From Gammaproteobacteria bacterium (GTDB lineage: Bacteria; Pseudomonadota; Gammaproteobacteria; DSM-26407): a DNA stretch of 9,348 nt. The translations under genes were made by a program, and so were the position numbers. The first letter of the stretch is position 1. Each line of letters opens with the position of its first letter. Positions 1 through 5,353 of the stretch are shown in pieces. The notes below the pieces were generated by a model. The model made no database searches. It was not told where the DNA came from and saw nothing but the letters and a program-made list of their open reading frames with translations. The stretch lies in assembly GCA_028694565.1 (NCBI GenBank), contig JAQVKR010000069.1, positions 1-9,348 of the forward strand. Direction: 5' to 3'.

Positions 1-473
1 GCGGGGGCGCCGCACACCAGGACCTCCGCCAGGGGGTCGAGGCTGCCGGCGACGCCGCGGAAGTCGGAGCCGCCCCCCGCCACGACGCTCAGGCCGAGCC
101 CCAGGGTGGTATCCGGCCCCAGCGGCTGGCTGACGGCCACGTTGGGCACCAGGTAGGGGCCGGCCCCGGAGTCGCCCGACCAGGCGCTGCCGCTGGTGCT
201 GCCGTCATGGCGGGCCTCCACCCGGGGAGCGTAGAAGGTGGCGCCGAACATGAACCGGGTGCCGTCCAGCTGGCCCAGGGTGGCGGGGTTGCCGAACACG
301 GCCGAGCCCACGTCCTGGGGGCGGGCGATGCCCACGCCGCCCATGCCGCCGGCGGCGGGCATCATGGTGAGGTTGAGGTCGGTGCCGTAGTTGGCGGCGC
401 CGGACAGCGACGGGAGGGTGAGCCCGGCCGCCGCGAGCGCGGCGGCCAGGGGGGTTGCGCGAAGTGTCCGCAT
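1..473 (-). CDS. FadL/TodX (OmpP1)-family outer-membrane protein, N-terminal part
   Basis: Read on the minus strand from ATG at 473-471, the frame is open to the left edge (157 codons), so the C-terminal part is missing. It begins MRTLRATPLAAALAAAGLTL and then SLSGAA, a clear Sec signal peptide with a basic start, a hydrophobic core and cleavage likely near residue 26. The mature start carries Y-G-T-D-L-N, then a Gly-rich A-A-G-G-M-G-G-V-G-I-A segment and S-A-V-F-G-N-P-A-T-L. This is the usual N-terminal plug and first strand of the FadL/TodX family, which carries hydrophobic compounds across the outer membrane. A good Shine-Dalgarno AGGAGA (481-486) precedes the ATG. The OsmC-family gene ends only 16 bases upstream, so the two are probably cotranscribed. 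A cysteine near residue 154 is unusual for a barrel. The substrate (fatty acid, hydrocarbon, aromatic) cannot be told from this fragment. Confidence 0.85.
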   Translation of the reverse strand, partial: MRTLRATPLAAALAAAGLTLPSLSGAANYGTDLNLTMMPAAGGMGGVGIARPQDVGSAVFGNPATLGQLDGTRFMFGATFYAPRVEARHDGSTSGSAWSGDSGAGPYLVPNVAVSQPLGPDTTLGLGLSVVAGGGSDFRGVAGSLDPLAEVLVCGAP

Positions 474-489
474 CGGCGTGTCTCCTGGC

Positions 490-1035
490 TCAGGCGGCGC
501 TGGTCTGCAGGCTGTGGAGCTGCCGGCCGTTGACGCTGGCCGTCCCGCTGACCGGGATGGCGCGGCTGAGGATGTCCAGCACCGGGCAGTGGCTCTCCAC
601 CGTCTCGATGAGCCGGCCCAGGGCCTCCGCGTCGGCCGGGCTGTCGATGCGGGTGTCGAAGGTGATGCGCCGGTAGCCGGGGGGCACCCCGGCGTCGAGC
701 CCGAACAGGCCCTTCAGGTCGAGGTAGCCGCGCGCGCTCACCTCCACCGAGGTCAGCTCGATGCCCATCACCGCGGCGTAGGCCGAGTACATGATCTCCT
801 GGCAGGTGCCGAGGGCGGCGAGAACCAGCTCCACCGGGTTGGGGGCCGAGTCCTGGCCGCCCAGCTCCGGCGGCTCGTCGATGGTGAACGGCGCGAAGTC
901 GCGCACCTGGACGCGGCAGCGGACATCCTCCTCGAGCGCGCTGCTGGCGCGGAACACCACGTTCGACTGGCTGGGATTGTTCTGGATGTTCTCGATGGTC
1001 TTGAGCAGCGCGGCCCGGACGGTTTCCTGGGACAT
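490..1035 (-). CDS. OsmC/Ohr-family protein (thiol peroxidase-like fold)
   Basis: 181 residues, starting at ATG 1035-1033 behind a strong GAGGAGGA (1043-1050) and ending in TGA. The family marks are the two spaced cysteines: Cys78 in L-G-T-C-Q-E at the start of the central helix and Cys150 in E-S-H-C-P-V-L-D. In OsmC and Ohr this pair forms the redox centre that reduces organic hydroperoxides. The preceding N-P-V-E-L-V-L-A-A-L-G block is also typical. The N-terminal stretch of about 35 residues (T-I-E-N-I-Q-N-N-P) marks the longer OsmC-like subgroup rather than classical Ohr. It is a cytoplasmic protein with no signal peptide. It is probably cotranscribed with the FadL-type gene 16 bases downstream. 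The 123-base gap upstream and the palindrome beyond it suggest its own promoter. Peroxidase activity is a family inference; many OsmC-like proteins have no known substrate. Confidence 0.9.
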   Translation of the reverse strand: MSQETVRAALLKTIENIQNNPSQSNVVFRASSALEEDVRCRVQVRDFAPFTIDEPPELGGQDSAPNPVELVLAALGTCQEIMYSAYAAVMGIELTSVEVSARGYLDLKGLFGLDAGVPPGYRRITFDTRIDSPADAEALGRLIETVESHCPVLDILSRAIPVSGTASVNGRQLHSLQTSAA

Positions 1036-1093
1036 GGCGGATTCCTCCTCGATGGTGCTCGTGGGTGCCCGCCCCGGTGCAGTGCCGCGGCGG

Positions 1094-1115
1094 TGCGGGC
1101 GCGGCGGCGCCCGCA
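1094..1115 (-). promoter_or_regulatory. GC-rich stem-loop between regulator gene and OsmC-family gene
   Basis: A 9-bp perfect inverted repeat, TGCGGGCGC and GCGCCCGCA, flanks the 4-nt loop GGCG. It lies 44 bases past the response-regulator stop and about 60 bases before the OsmC-family start. No T-run follows on either strand, so it is not a canonical intrinsic terminator. It could be a leader stem of the OsmC-family mRNA, or a 3' stabilising stem for the fhcDC-kinase-regulator transcript. Chance stems are common at this GC content. Confidence 0.4.
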
Positions 1116-1158
1116 GTTCAATGCTGGGAGGAAAGGCGGCGGGGGAAAATTCGCGCGA

Positions 1159-1188
1159 CTACGGTGGGGGCTCCGTAGAACTACGGAG
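1159..1188 (-). promoter_or_regulatory. Palindromic operator-like site plus extra half-site
   Basis: At 1171-1188 the sequence CTCCGTAGAACTACGGAG is a perfect 8+8 palindrome around a 2-base centre. A third copy of the core (CTACGG on plus, CCGTAG on minus) sits at 1159-1164. A 2-nt loop makes an RNA hairpin unlikely, and a dimeric-protein site fits better. It lies inside the last codons of the response-regulator gene, and the extra half-site overlaps that gene's stop. For the OsmC-family gene reading left it would sit roughly 125-155 bases before the start codon, a plausible activator position for a promoter in the 1036-1158 gap. FixJ/NarL-type regulators commonly bind short inverted repeats, so the adjacent regulator is the natural candidate. 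That link is inference. Confidence 0.5.
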
Positions 1189-1821
1189 TTCGGGGGCCTG
1201 TGCGGCGGGCGCGGGGGCGGTGAGCAGGAGGGTGGCCAGCTCCGCCACCGAGCGCACCTCCAGCTTGCGCAGGATGCTGGCCCGGTGGGCCTCCACGGTG
1301 CGCGGGCTGAGCGCGAAGGCGCGCGCCACCTGCTTGTTGGACCCGCCCCGGGCGAGGTGATGGGCCACCTCGGCCTCCCGGGGGGTGAGCCGGGCCACCC
1401 GCAGGGCCGCCTCGGCGCCGGCCCTCCGCCGGCGCCAGCGCTCGGCGTCCCGCTCCAGGGCCTCGCGGATGCGCTGCAGCAGGATGTGGTTGCGGAACGG
1501 CTTTTCGAGGAAATCCAGCGCGCCCCGGCGCATCATCTCCACCGCCATGGCGATGTCGCCGTGGCCCGAGACCGCGATGACGGGCAGGCCGGGATCCCGT
1601 TCGGCCAGGGCCTGCTGCAGCTCCAGGCCGTCCATGCCCGGCAGGCAGACGTCGGTGACCAGGCAGGCGGGGCCCGCGGACGCATAGGCGTGGAGGAAGT
1701 CGGGGGCGGAGCCGAACGCCCGTACCGGCAGGTGAATCGACCGCGCCAGCAGCGCGATGGCCTCGCGGATGGCGGGATCGTCGTCCACCACGTAGACGGT
1801 GCCCCCGGGTGCGGCGCTCAT
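1159..1821 (-). CDS. FixJ/NarL-type response regulator (receiver + LuxR HTH)
   Basis: 220 residues. The receiver domain (about residues 7-122) has the acidic pair Asp13-Asp14, phospho-acceptor Asp57 (L-V-T-D-V), Ser85 at the switch position and Lys107 in E-K-P-F. A linker rich in Arg leads to a LuxR/FixJ-type helix-turn-helix at about 143-200 (L-T-P-R-E-A-E-V, then N-K-Q-V-A-R-A-F-A-L-S-P-R-T-V-E-A-H-R). All functional residues are present. It is a cytoplasmic DNA-binding protein activated by phosphorylation. There is no AAA+ domain, so it is not a sigma-54 activator. The start ATG overlaps the kinase stop as ATGA (1818-1821), and no clear Shine-Dalgarno precedes it. This implies translational coupling with the kinase, its evident partner. 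It is the last gene of the fhcD-fhcC-kinase-regulator unit. The last 15 or so codons contain a palindromic DNA site. Confidence 0.95.
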   Translation of the reverse strand: MSAAPGGTVYVVDDDPAIREAIALLARSIHLPVRAFGSAPDFLHAYASAGPACLVTDVCLPGMDGLELQQALAERDPGLPVIAVSGHGDIAMAVEMMRRGALDFLEKPFRNHILLQRIREALERDAERWRRRRAGAEAALRVARLTPREAEVAHHLARGGSNKQVARAFALSPRTVEAHRASILRKLEVRSVAELATLLLTAPAPAAQAPELRSSTEPPP

Positions 1822-3380
1822 GCGCCGGCCACCGGCAGGGTGAAGCGGAAGCGGGTCTCGCCCCCGGCGACGGTGCAGGCGATGCGCCCGCCGTGGTCCT
1901 CCACGATGGTGCGGCTGATGGAGAGCCCCAGCCCGAGGCCGCCGCTGCGGGTGGTGAAAAAGGGGGTGAACAGCCGGGCGCGGTGCTCCGGGCCGATGCC
2001 GCAGCCGTTGTCGCTCACCTGGAAGGCGACGGTCGACTGATCCTCGAGCACCGCCTCCAGGGTGATGCGGCGCCCGCCGGCGGGAGCGCGGGCCAGGGCC
2101 TGGATGGCGTTGGTGATCAGGTTGACGAGCACCTGCTCGATCTGGACCCGGTCGGCGCGGACCGGGGGCAGGCCGGGGGTGATCGAGCTGTGCAGGGCCA
2201 CGCCGTGGTGGCGCAGCTCGGCGGCGGTGAAGTGCAGCACGTTGTCGGCGATGATCCCCGGGTGGATGGCCGCCGGGCGCGGGGTGTGCTTGCGCACGAA
2301 GTCGCGCAGCCGGCCGACGATGGCCGCGGCGCGGCCCGACTGCGCCACCACCCGCTCCAGCAGGTGCCGCAGCTCGTCGTCGGCGCCGGCGAGCGCGGCG
2401 GCCGACTCGGCGTAGCTGGAAACGGCGCAGAGGGGTTGGCTGAGCTCGTGGGCCAGCCCCGAGGCCAGCTCGCTCAGGGTGCTGAGGCGGCAGACGCGGG
2501 CCAGCTCGGCCTGCTGTTGGCGCAGCTTCGCCTCGGTGCGCTTGCGCTCGTCGATGTCGCGGGTGATGGCGAGCAGGGCGCTGATCTTCCCCTCGCCGTC
2601 GCGCAGCGGGGTGCCGTGGGTCTCGAGCCAGCGGCGCCGGCCGCCGAGGCCGATCACCTCGAAGGCCAGGGTGGCGCGCTCGCCGGCGAACACCCGCCGG
2701 GTGAGGGCCCGGTAGGCCTCGTGGTATTCGGGGACCAGGAAGTCGTAGACGGTGCGCCCCACCACCTGCTCGGCTGACGCGGCGTCGAGCAGGGCCCGGC
2801 CGGCCGGGTTGATGGTCAGGATCACGCCCTGGCGGTCATGCAGCTTCACGCACTCCGGCTCCGACTCGATGATGGTGCGCAGGTGGTTGCGCTGCTCCTC
2901 GAGCCGGCGCGTCATCCACTTGCGCTCGGTGATGTCGCGGGTAAAGGCCAGCAGCCCCGTCACGGGGCCGCCGGGCGCGGCGCGCAGCGGCGCGGCGTGG
3001 GTCTCCAGCCAGCGCCGCCGGCCGCGGAAGGTGAGCAGCTCGAACTCCATGGTGCCGGGCTCGCCCCGGAACACCGCCTCGGTGAGGGCCCGGTAGGCGG
3101 CGTGGTGCCCGGGGGCGATGACGCCGTAGACCGAGCGCCCGACGATGCGCCCCGGGCGCCCGGCCTCCAGCAGCGCCAGGCCGGCGGGGTTCATCCGCTC
3201 GACGATGCCCTCCCGCGACTGCAGCTTGACGCACTCGGGGGCGGCCTCGAACAGGGTCCGGAACAGGTCGTCGCCGCGGGCGCCGCCCCGCCGCGCCCGC
3301 CGCCGCAGGCCCAGCCAGGCCACGCCGGCGCCCGTGGCGAGCCCGGCGGCGAGTGTGGCGAGGAGGGCGGCGTGCGTCAT
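1818..3380 (-). CDS. Membrane-anchored sensor histidine kinase with tandem PAS domains
   Basis: 520 residues. One N-terminal hydrophobic segment (about 4-25) followed by R-R-R-A-R-R is a simple inner-membrane anchor with the rest in the cytoplasm. There is no periplasmic domain of useful size, so the signal is probably cytoplasmic. Two PAS domains follow (about 38-155 and 163-281), then the H-box with His311 (A-S-G-L-A-H-E-L-S-Q-P-L), N-box N-L-I-T-N-A-I-Q-A-L (420-429), G1 D-N-G-C-G-I-G, F-box F-T-P-F-F-T-T-R and G2 G-L-G-L-G-L-S. All catalytic motifs are intact, in the FixL/TodS/DctB-like class. It starts 6 bases after the fhcC stop with only a weak ribosome site and ends overlapping the regulator start, so it is embedded in the fhcDC transcription unit. 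What it senses is not visible: no haem or FAD residues could be assigned with confidence. Confidence 0.95.
   Translation of the reverse strand: MTHAALLATLAAGLATGAGVAWLGLRRRARRGGARGDDLFRTLFEAAPECVKLQSREGIVERMNPAGLALLEAGRPGRIVGRSVYGVIAPGHHAAYRALTEAVFRGEPGTMEFELLTFRGRRRWLETHAAPLRAAPGGPVTGLLAFTRDITERKWMTRRLEEQRNHLRTIIESEPECVKLHDRQGVILTINPAGRALLDAASAEQVVGRTVYDFLVPEYHEAYRALTRRVFAGERATLAFEVIGLGGRRRWLETHGTPLRDGEGKISALLAITRDIDERKRTEAKLRQQQAELARVCRLSTLSELASGLAHELSQPLCAVSSYAESAAALAGADDELRHLLERVVAQSGRAAAIVGRLRDFVRKHTPRPAAIHPGIIADNVLHFTAAELRHHGVALHSSITPGLPPVRADRVQIEQVLVNLITNAIQALARAPAGGRRITLEAVLEDQSTVAFQVSDNGCGIGPEHRARLFTPFFTTRSGGLGLGLSISRTIVEDHGGRIACTVAGGETRFRFTLPVAGA
2538..3269 (-). repeat. Tandem duplicated PAS domains inside the histidine kinase
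   Basis: The two PAS domains are copies of each other at an almost constant offset of 127 residues. P-E-C-V-K-L occurs at 48-53 and 175-180, A-Y-R-A-L-T at 95-100 and 222-227, and G-R-R-R-W-L-E-T-H at 120-128 and 247-255. Each ends with T-R-D-I and an E-R-K linker. Both keep a cysteine (Cys50, Cys177) in the first strand. The similarity can also be seen at DNA level, for example at the codons for the C-V-K-L blocks, which points to an internal duplication. Confidence 0.85.
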
Positions 3381-3386
3381 CGGCGC

Positions 3387-4199
3387 TCAGTCCGGTGCGA
3401 AGATCTCTCCCCTGCCGTCCGTGGCCAGGTCCCCCACCCAGCGCTGCAGCGGGTCCCCGCCCAGCCGTTCCGTCCAGGCCGGCTGGCGGCGGGCCAGCAC
3501 CGGGACGAGCAGTTCCAGAAAGCCCGGTCGCCAGGCGCCGGTGGCGTTGAAGGTGGGCGGCAGCCCTTCCGCCGCCGTGCCCAGCAGCAGCGTCCCCCGG
3601 CGCATGCCCACGCCGGTCTGCGCGCCGGCCCGCCCCAGCACCGCCACGGTGCCGGCGATGATCCGCGCCGCGCAGCAGTCCCCGGCGTCGCCGTCCACCA
3701 GCAGCAGGCCCCGGCGCATCCGCTCCCCGGCGCGGGCGCCGGCACTGCCGCGCACGTGCAGCACCCCGCCGGCCATGCCGCGCCGCCCGCCGGCGCGGGG
3801 GGCGCCGAGGCGCTCGCCGGCGTCGCCGTGGACATGGATCTCCCCGCCGCTCATGGCGCTGCCGGTGAACGGACCGCTGTCGCCGTGGATCTCCAGCACC
3901 CCGCCGCGCAGCCCCTCGCCGGCGTACCAGCCCACCTCCCCCTCCACCAGCACCCGCCCGCCGGCGAGACCCGCCGCCACGCCGTCCAGGCGGGCGTCGC
4001 CGCCGAGGATGCGCAGCTCGGCGGGGTCGCCGGGATGGACGCGGAACAGCTCGCCGAGGGCCACCGGCGACCGGCCGCAGGGCAGCGCCAGCCGCTCGAT
4101 GGCCGCCGCGCCGAGCCCGGCGAGCCGGTCCGGGCGGATGGCGGAGAGATCCACCCGGCCGGGAGGGGGCTGTCTCAGCGCCAGGGTCAGGGCGCTCAT
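3387..4199 (-). CDS. fhcC: Formyltransferase/hydrolase complex subunit C (FhcC)
   Basis: 270 residues from ATG 4199 to TGA 3387. FhcC is a non-catalytic structural subunit of the Fhc complex, homologous to subunit C of archaeal formylmethanofuran dehydrogenase and to the glutamate synthase alpha C-terminal domain. The complex moves the formyl group from formyl-H4MPT to methylofuran and releases formate. The sequence shows the expected right-handed beta-helix of repeating G-x-V/L-x-V-x-G-x-x-G-x-x-A-G units from about residue 65 to 210 (for example I-H-V-H-G-D-A-G-E-R-L-G and L-L-L-V-D-G-D-A-G). It then ends in P-T-F-N-A-T-G and a C-terminal tail typical of the subunit. Start choice: GGAGGT (4206-4211) is 6 bases upstream, and the ATG overlaps the fhcD stop as ATGA, so the two are translationally coupled. 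FhcA and FhcB, the hydrolase subunits, are not in this window. Confidence 0.95.
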   Translation of the reverse strand: MSALTLALRQPPPGRVDLSAIRPDRLAGLGAAAIERLALPCGRSPVALGELFRVHPGDPAELRILGGDARLDGVAAGLAGGRVLVEGEVGWYAGEGLRGGVLEIHGDSGPFTGSAMSGGEIHVHGDAGERLGAPRAGGRRGMAGGVLHVRGSAGARAGERMRRGLLLVDGDAGDCCAARIIAGTVAVLGRAGAQTGVGMRRGTLLLGTAAEGLPPTFNATGAWRPGFLELLVPVLARRQPAWTERLGGDPLQRWVGDLATDGRGEIFAPD

Positions 4200-5104
4200 G
4201 CCAGCACCTCCCGCAGCGGGTAGTGGAACTGCCCGAGCCGGCCCCCGTAGTTGCCCGCCGAGATGCGCCGCACGCCGCTCTCCGGGCCGCCGGCGCAGGC
4301 CGCGCCGATGCCCGCGCGCAGGGCGCCGCGCACGTCGGCGTCGGTCAGGCCGTTGACCACGATTTCCAGCACCGCCCGGATCTCGGGGGCCAGGCGGGAG
4401 TCCACCAGGCCCCGCAGGGTCGGGCAGTAGGCCTCGTTGGTGGAGGCGGGCAGGGCCTTGTACTTCGAGCCCACCTTGGAGCCCGAGCGCACCACGCCGC
4501 CCGGAAAGGGGAGCACCACGTTGGGCCGCCGGCGCATGGCCGCCACGGCCGCCTCGCAGGCCGCGAGCGCCGCCTCCAGGCGGGTGGCCAGCACCAGGAA
4601 GTTGCCGCCGCCCACCGCCTTGACCCGGGCGCTGCGCTCCTCGCACAGGAACTCCCCGTCCATCACCGGGATGCGCCAGTAGCGCCGCCCGTCGATGAGC
4701 TTGCTGGCCTGGTGGCCGTCGCCGAAGAAGCGCAGCCGCTGGCCGAGGGGGAGCGGCTTGCCTCCGTCGGGGCCGGTGCCGATGCCGGCGAACAGCGCGG
4801 TGGTGGGGCAGGTGAGCACGCACTGGCCGGCGCGGCGCTCGAGCTGCCTGGCCAGGTCGTCGCCCGACATGGCGAACAGCAGCACGCTCACGCCCGGGCG
4901 GCCGTCGGGGGTCTGCCGGGGCGCCAGCTCGGCCTCGATGCCGGCCTCCACCCCGCAGCCGATCACCGAGGTGGCGAAGCCGGTCATGGTCTCGGCGGCC
5001 GTGCGCGCCCAGCGCGGGCTGACGGCGGTGATGATCACCCGCGTGGCCTGCATGCCGAAGGCCTCGGCGAAGGTGTCCTCGATCTCGACTCCGTTCAGGT
5101 GCAC
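4196..5104 (-). CDS. fhcD: Formylmethanofuran:H4MPT formyltransferase subunit D (FhcD/Ftr)
   Basis: 302 residues, the usual length of the Ftr family. FhcD transfers the formyl group between N5-formyl-H4MPT and the furan cofactor (methylofuran in bacteria) in the cytoplasmic Fhc complex. Family-typical blocks are L-N-G-V-E-I-E-D-T-F-A-E-A-F at the start, G-F-A-T-S-V-I-G-C-G-V-E-A-G-I (42-56), C-V-L-T-C-P-T-T-A-L-F (95-105), F-F-G-D-G-H-Q-A-S-K (126-135), V-M-D-G-E-F-L-C-E (147-155), G-G-G-N-F (165-169), V-G-S-K-Y-K-A-L-P-A-S-T-N-E (211-224) and S-A-G-N-Y-G-G-R-L-G (282-291). The start is a GTG at 5104-5102, chosen because it gives the family N-terminus and has GAGGAG just upstream. The frame runs open far upstream through the antisense of the next gene, but that part is a shadow. 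It is the first gene of the leftward operon. Confidence 0.96.
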   Translation of the reverse strand: MHLNGVEIEDTFAEAFGMQATRVIITAVSPRWARTAAETMTGFATSVIGCGVEAGIEAELAPRQTPDGRPGVSVLLFAMSGDDLARQLERRAGQCVLTCPTTALFAGIGTGPDGGKPLPLGQRLRFFGDGHQASKLIDGRRYWRIPVMDGEFLCEERSARVKAVGGGNFLVLATRLEAALAACEAAVAAMRRRPNVVLPFPGGVVRSGSKVGSKYKALPASTNEAYCPTLRGLVDSRLAPEIRAVLEIVVNGLTDADVRGALRAGIGAACAGGPESGVRRISAGNYGGRLGQFHYPLREVLA

Positions 5105-5108
5105 GGCG

Positions 5109-5116
5109 CTCCTCTT
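5109..5116 (-). promoter_or_regulatory. Ribosome binding site fixing the GTG start of fhcD
   Basis: On the minus strand AAGAGGAG stands 4 bases before GTG 5104-5102. No ATG nearby would preserve the conserved L-N-G-V-E-I N-terminus, so this site decides the start. Confidence 0.75.
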
Positions 5117-5121
5117 CGGTT

Positions 5122-5150
5122 CCGGCGCGGCCGGCGGAATGCCGGCGCGG
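5122..5150. repeat. GC-rich direct repeat and short stem in fhcD leader
   Basis: CCGGCGCGG occurs at 5122-5130 and 5142-5150, a 20-base period. Between them GCCGGC pairs with a second GCCGGC across the loop ATTCC (minus-strand reading). It lies between the predicted fhcD transcription start and its ribosome site. It may be a leader structure, but such repeats arise easily in this GC-rich background. Confidence 0.3.
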
Positions 5151-5164
5151 TACCGGCTTTCAAT

Positions 5165-5180
5165 AGCAGGGTCCGTGCCA
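5165..5180 (-). promoter_or_regulatory. Sigma-54 (-24/-12) type promoter candidate for fhcD
   Basis: On the minus strand TGGCACGGACCCTGCT matches the RpoN consensus TGGCACG-N4-TTGCW except for one base (C for the first T of TTGC). The GG and GC dinucleotides have the required 10-base gap. The base before the match (C) and the purine two further up also fit the extended consensus. The predicted start of transcription is about 5154, giving a leader of about 50 bases before the fhcD GTG. No competing sigma-70 promoter was seen at the same place. This is a prediction from sequence only. Confidence 0.55.
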
Positions 5181-5229
5181 GTGCCTGCGGGGGCCTGATA
5201 GCGGCGGTCGGGGGCGGCCGGGGTGTCAG

Positions 5230-5258
5230 GTGTGCGCAGGTCCCGTGACAGTGTGCGC
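5230..5258. promoter_or_regulatory. Direct repeat GTGTGCGC at 21-bp period, possible activator site
   Basis: GTGTGCGC occurs at 5230-5237 and 5251-5258. The 21-bp period is two helical turns, so both copies face the same side of the DNA. An overlapping inverted pair TGTCA (5224-5228) and TGACA (5246-5250) lies in the same stretch. It is in the gap between the divergent fhcD and beta-RFAP synthase genes, about 70-105 bases upstream of the predicted sigma-54 start, where enhancer-binding activators often bind. The role is inference. Confidence 0.35.
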
Positions 5259-5353
5259 CAGCCGGGTGGCAGCGCCGCCTCCCGCCCGGCGCCGGCGGGG
5301 CGGTGAATTCCGGCCTTGCGGCGGTTGGCATGGTCGTTGCGGTGGAGGGCCGC

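Larger units (their letters stand above)
5105..5353. other. Divergent intergenic region between the two C1 operons
   Basis: These 249 bases separate the leftward fhcD operon from the rightward beta-RFAP synthase operon and must hold both promoters. Leftward, a sigma-54-like promoter is visible. Rightward, no convincing -35/-10 pair was found for the beta-RFAP synthase gene. The segment also holds two short direct repeats and several GC-rich semi-palindromes around 5281-5302. No small gene with a ribosome site was recognised. Confidence 0.7.

Noticed and set aside
1094..1115. Intrinsic terminator after the regulator gene
   Set aside because: The stem is good but no T-run follows on either strand, so it is listed only as a stem-loop.
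391..2040. Long plus-strand open frame of 549 codons
   Set aside because: It is antisense to the OsmC-family, regulator and kinase genes. It has low-complexity Ala/Gly/Arg composition and no recognisable domain.
2838..4223. Plus-strand open frame of 461 codons antisense to the kinase and fhcC
   Set aside because: It is a composition artefact in high-GC sequence; the opposite strand carries clear kinase and FhcC motifs.
5281..5302. GC-rich palindrome around GGCGCC before beta-RFAP synthase
   Set aside because: The arms have mismatches and are nearly pure G/C; it is not distinguishable from background.
5303..5353. Earlier starts for beta-RFAP synthase (GTG 5303, ATG 5330)
   Set aside because: They have poorer ribosome sites and would add residues outside the conserved family N-terminus; ATG 5354 has GGAGGG at good spacing.
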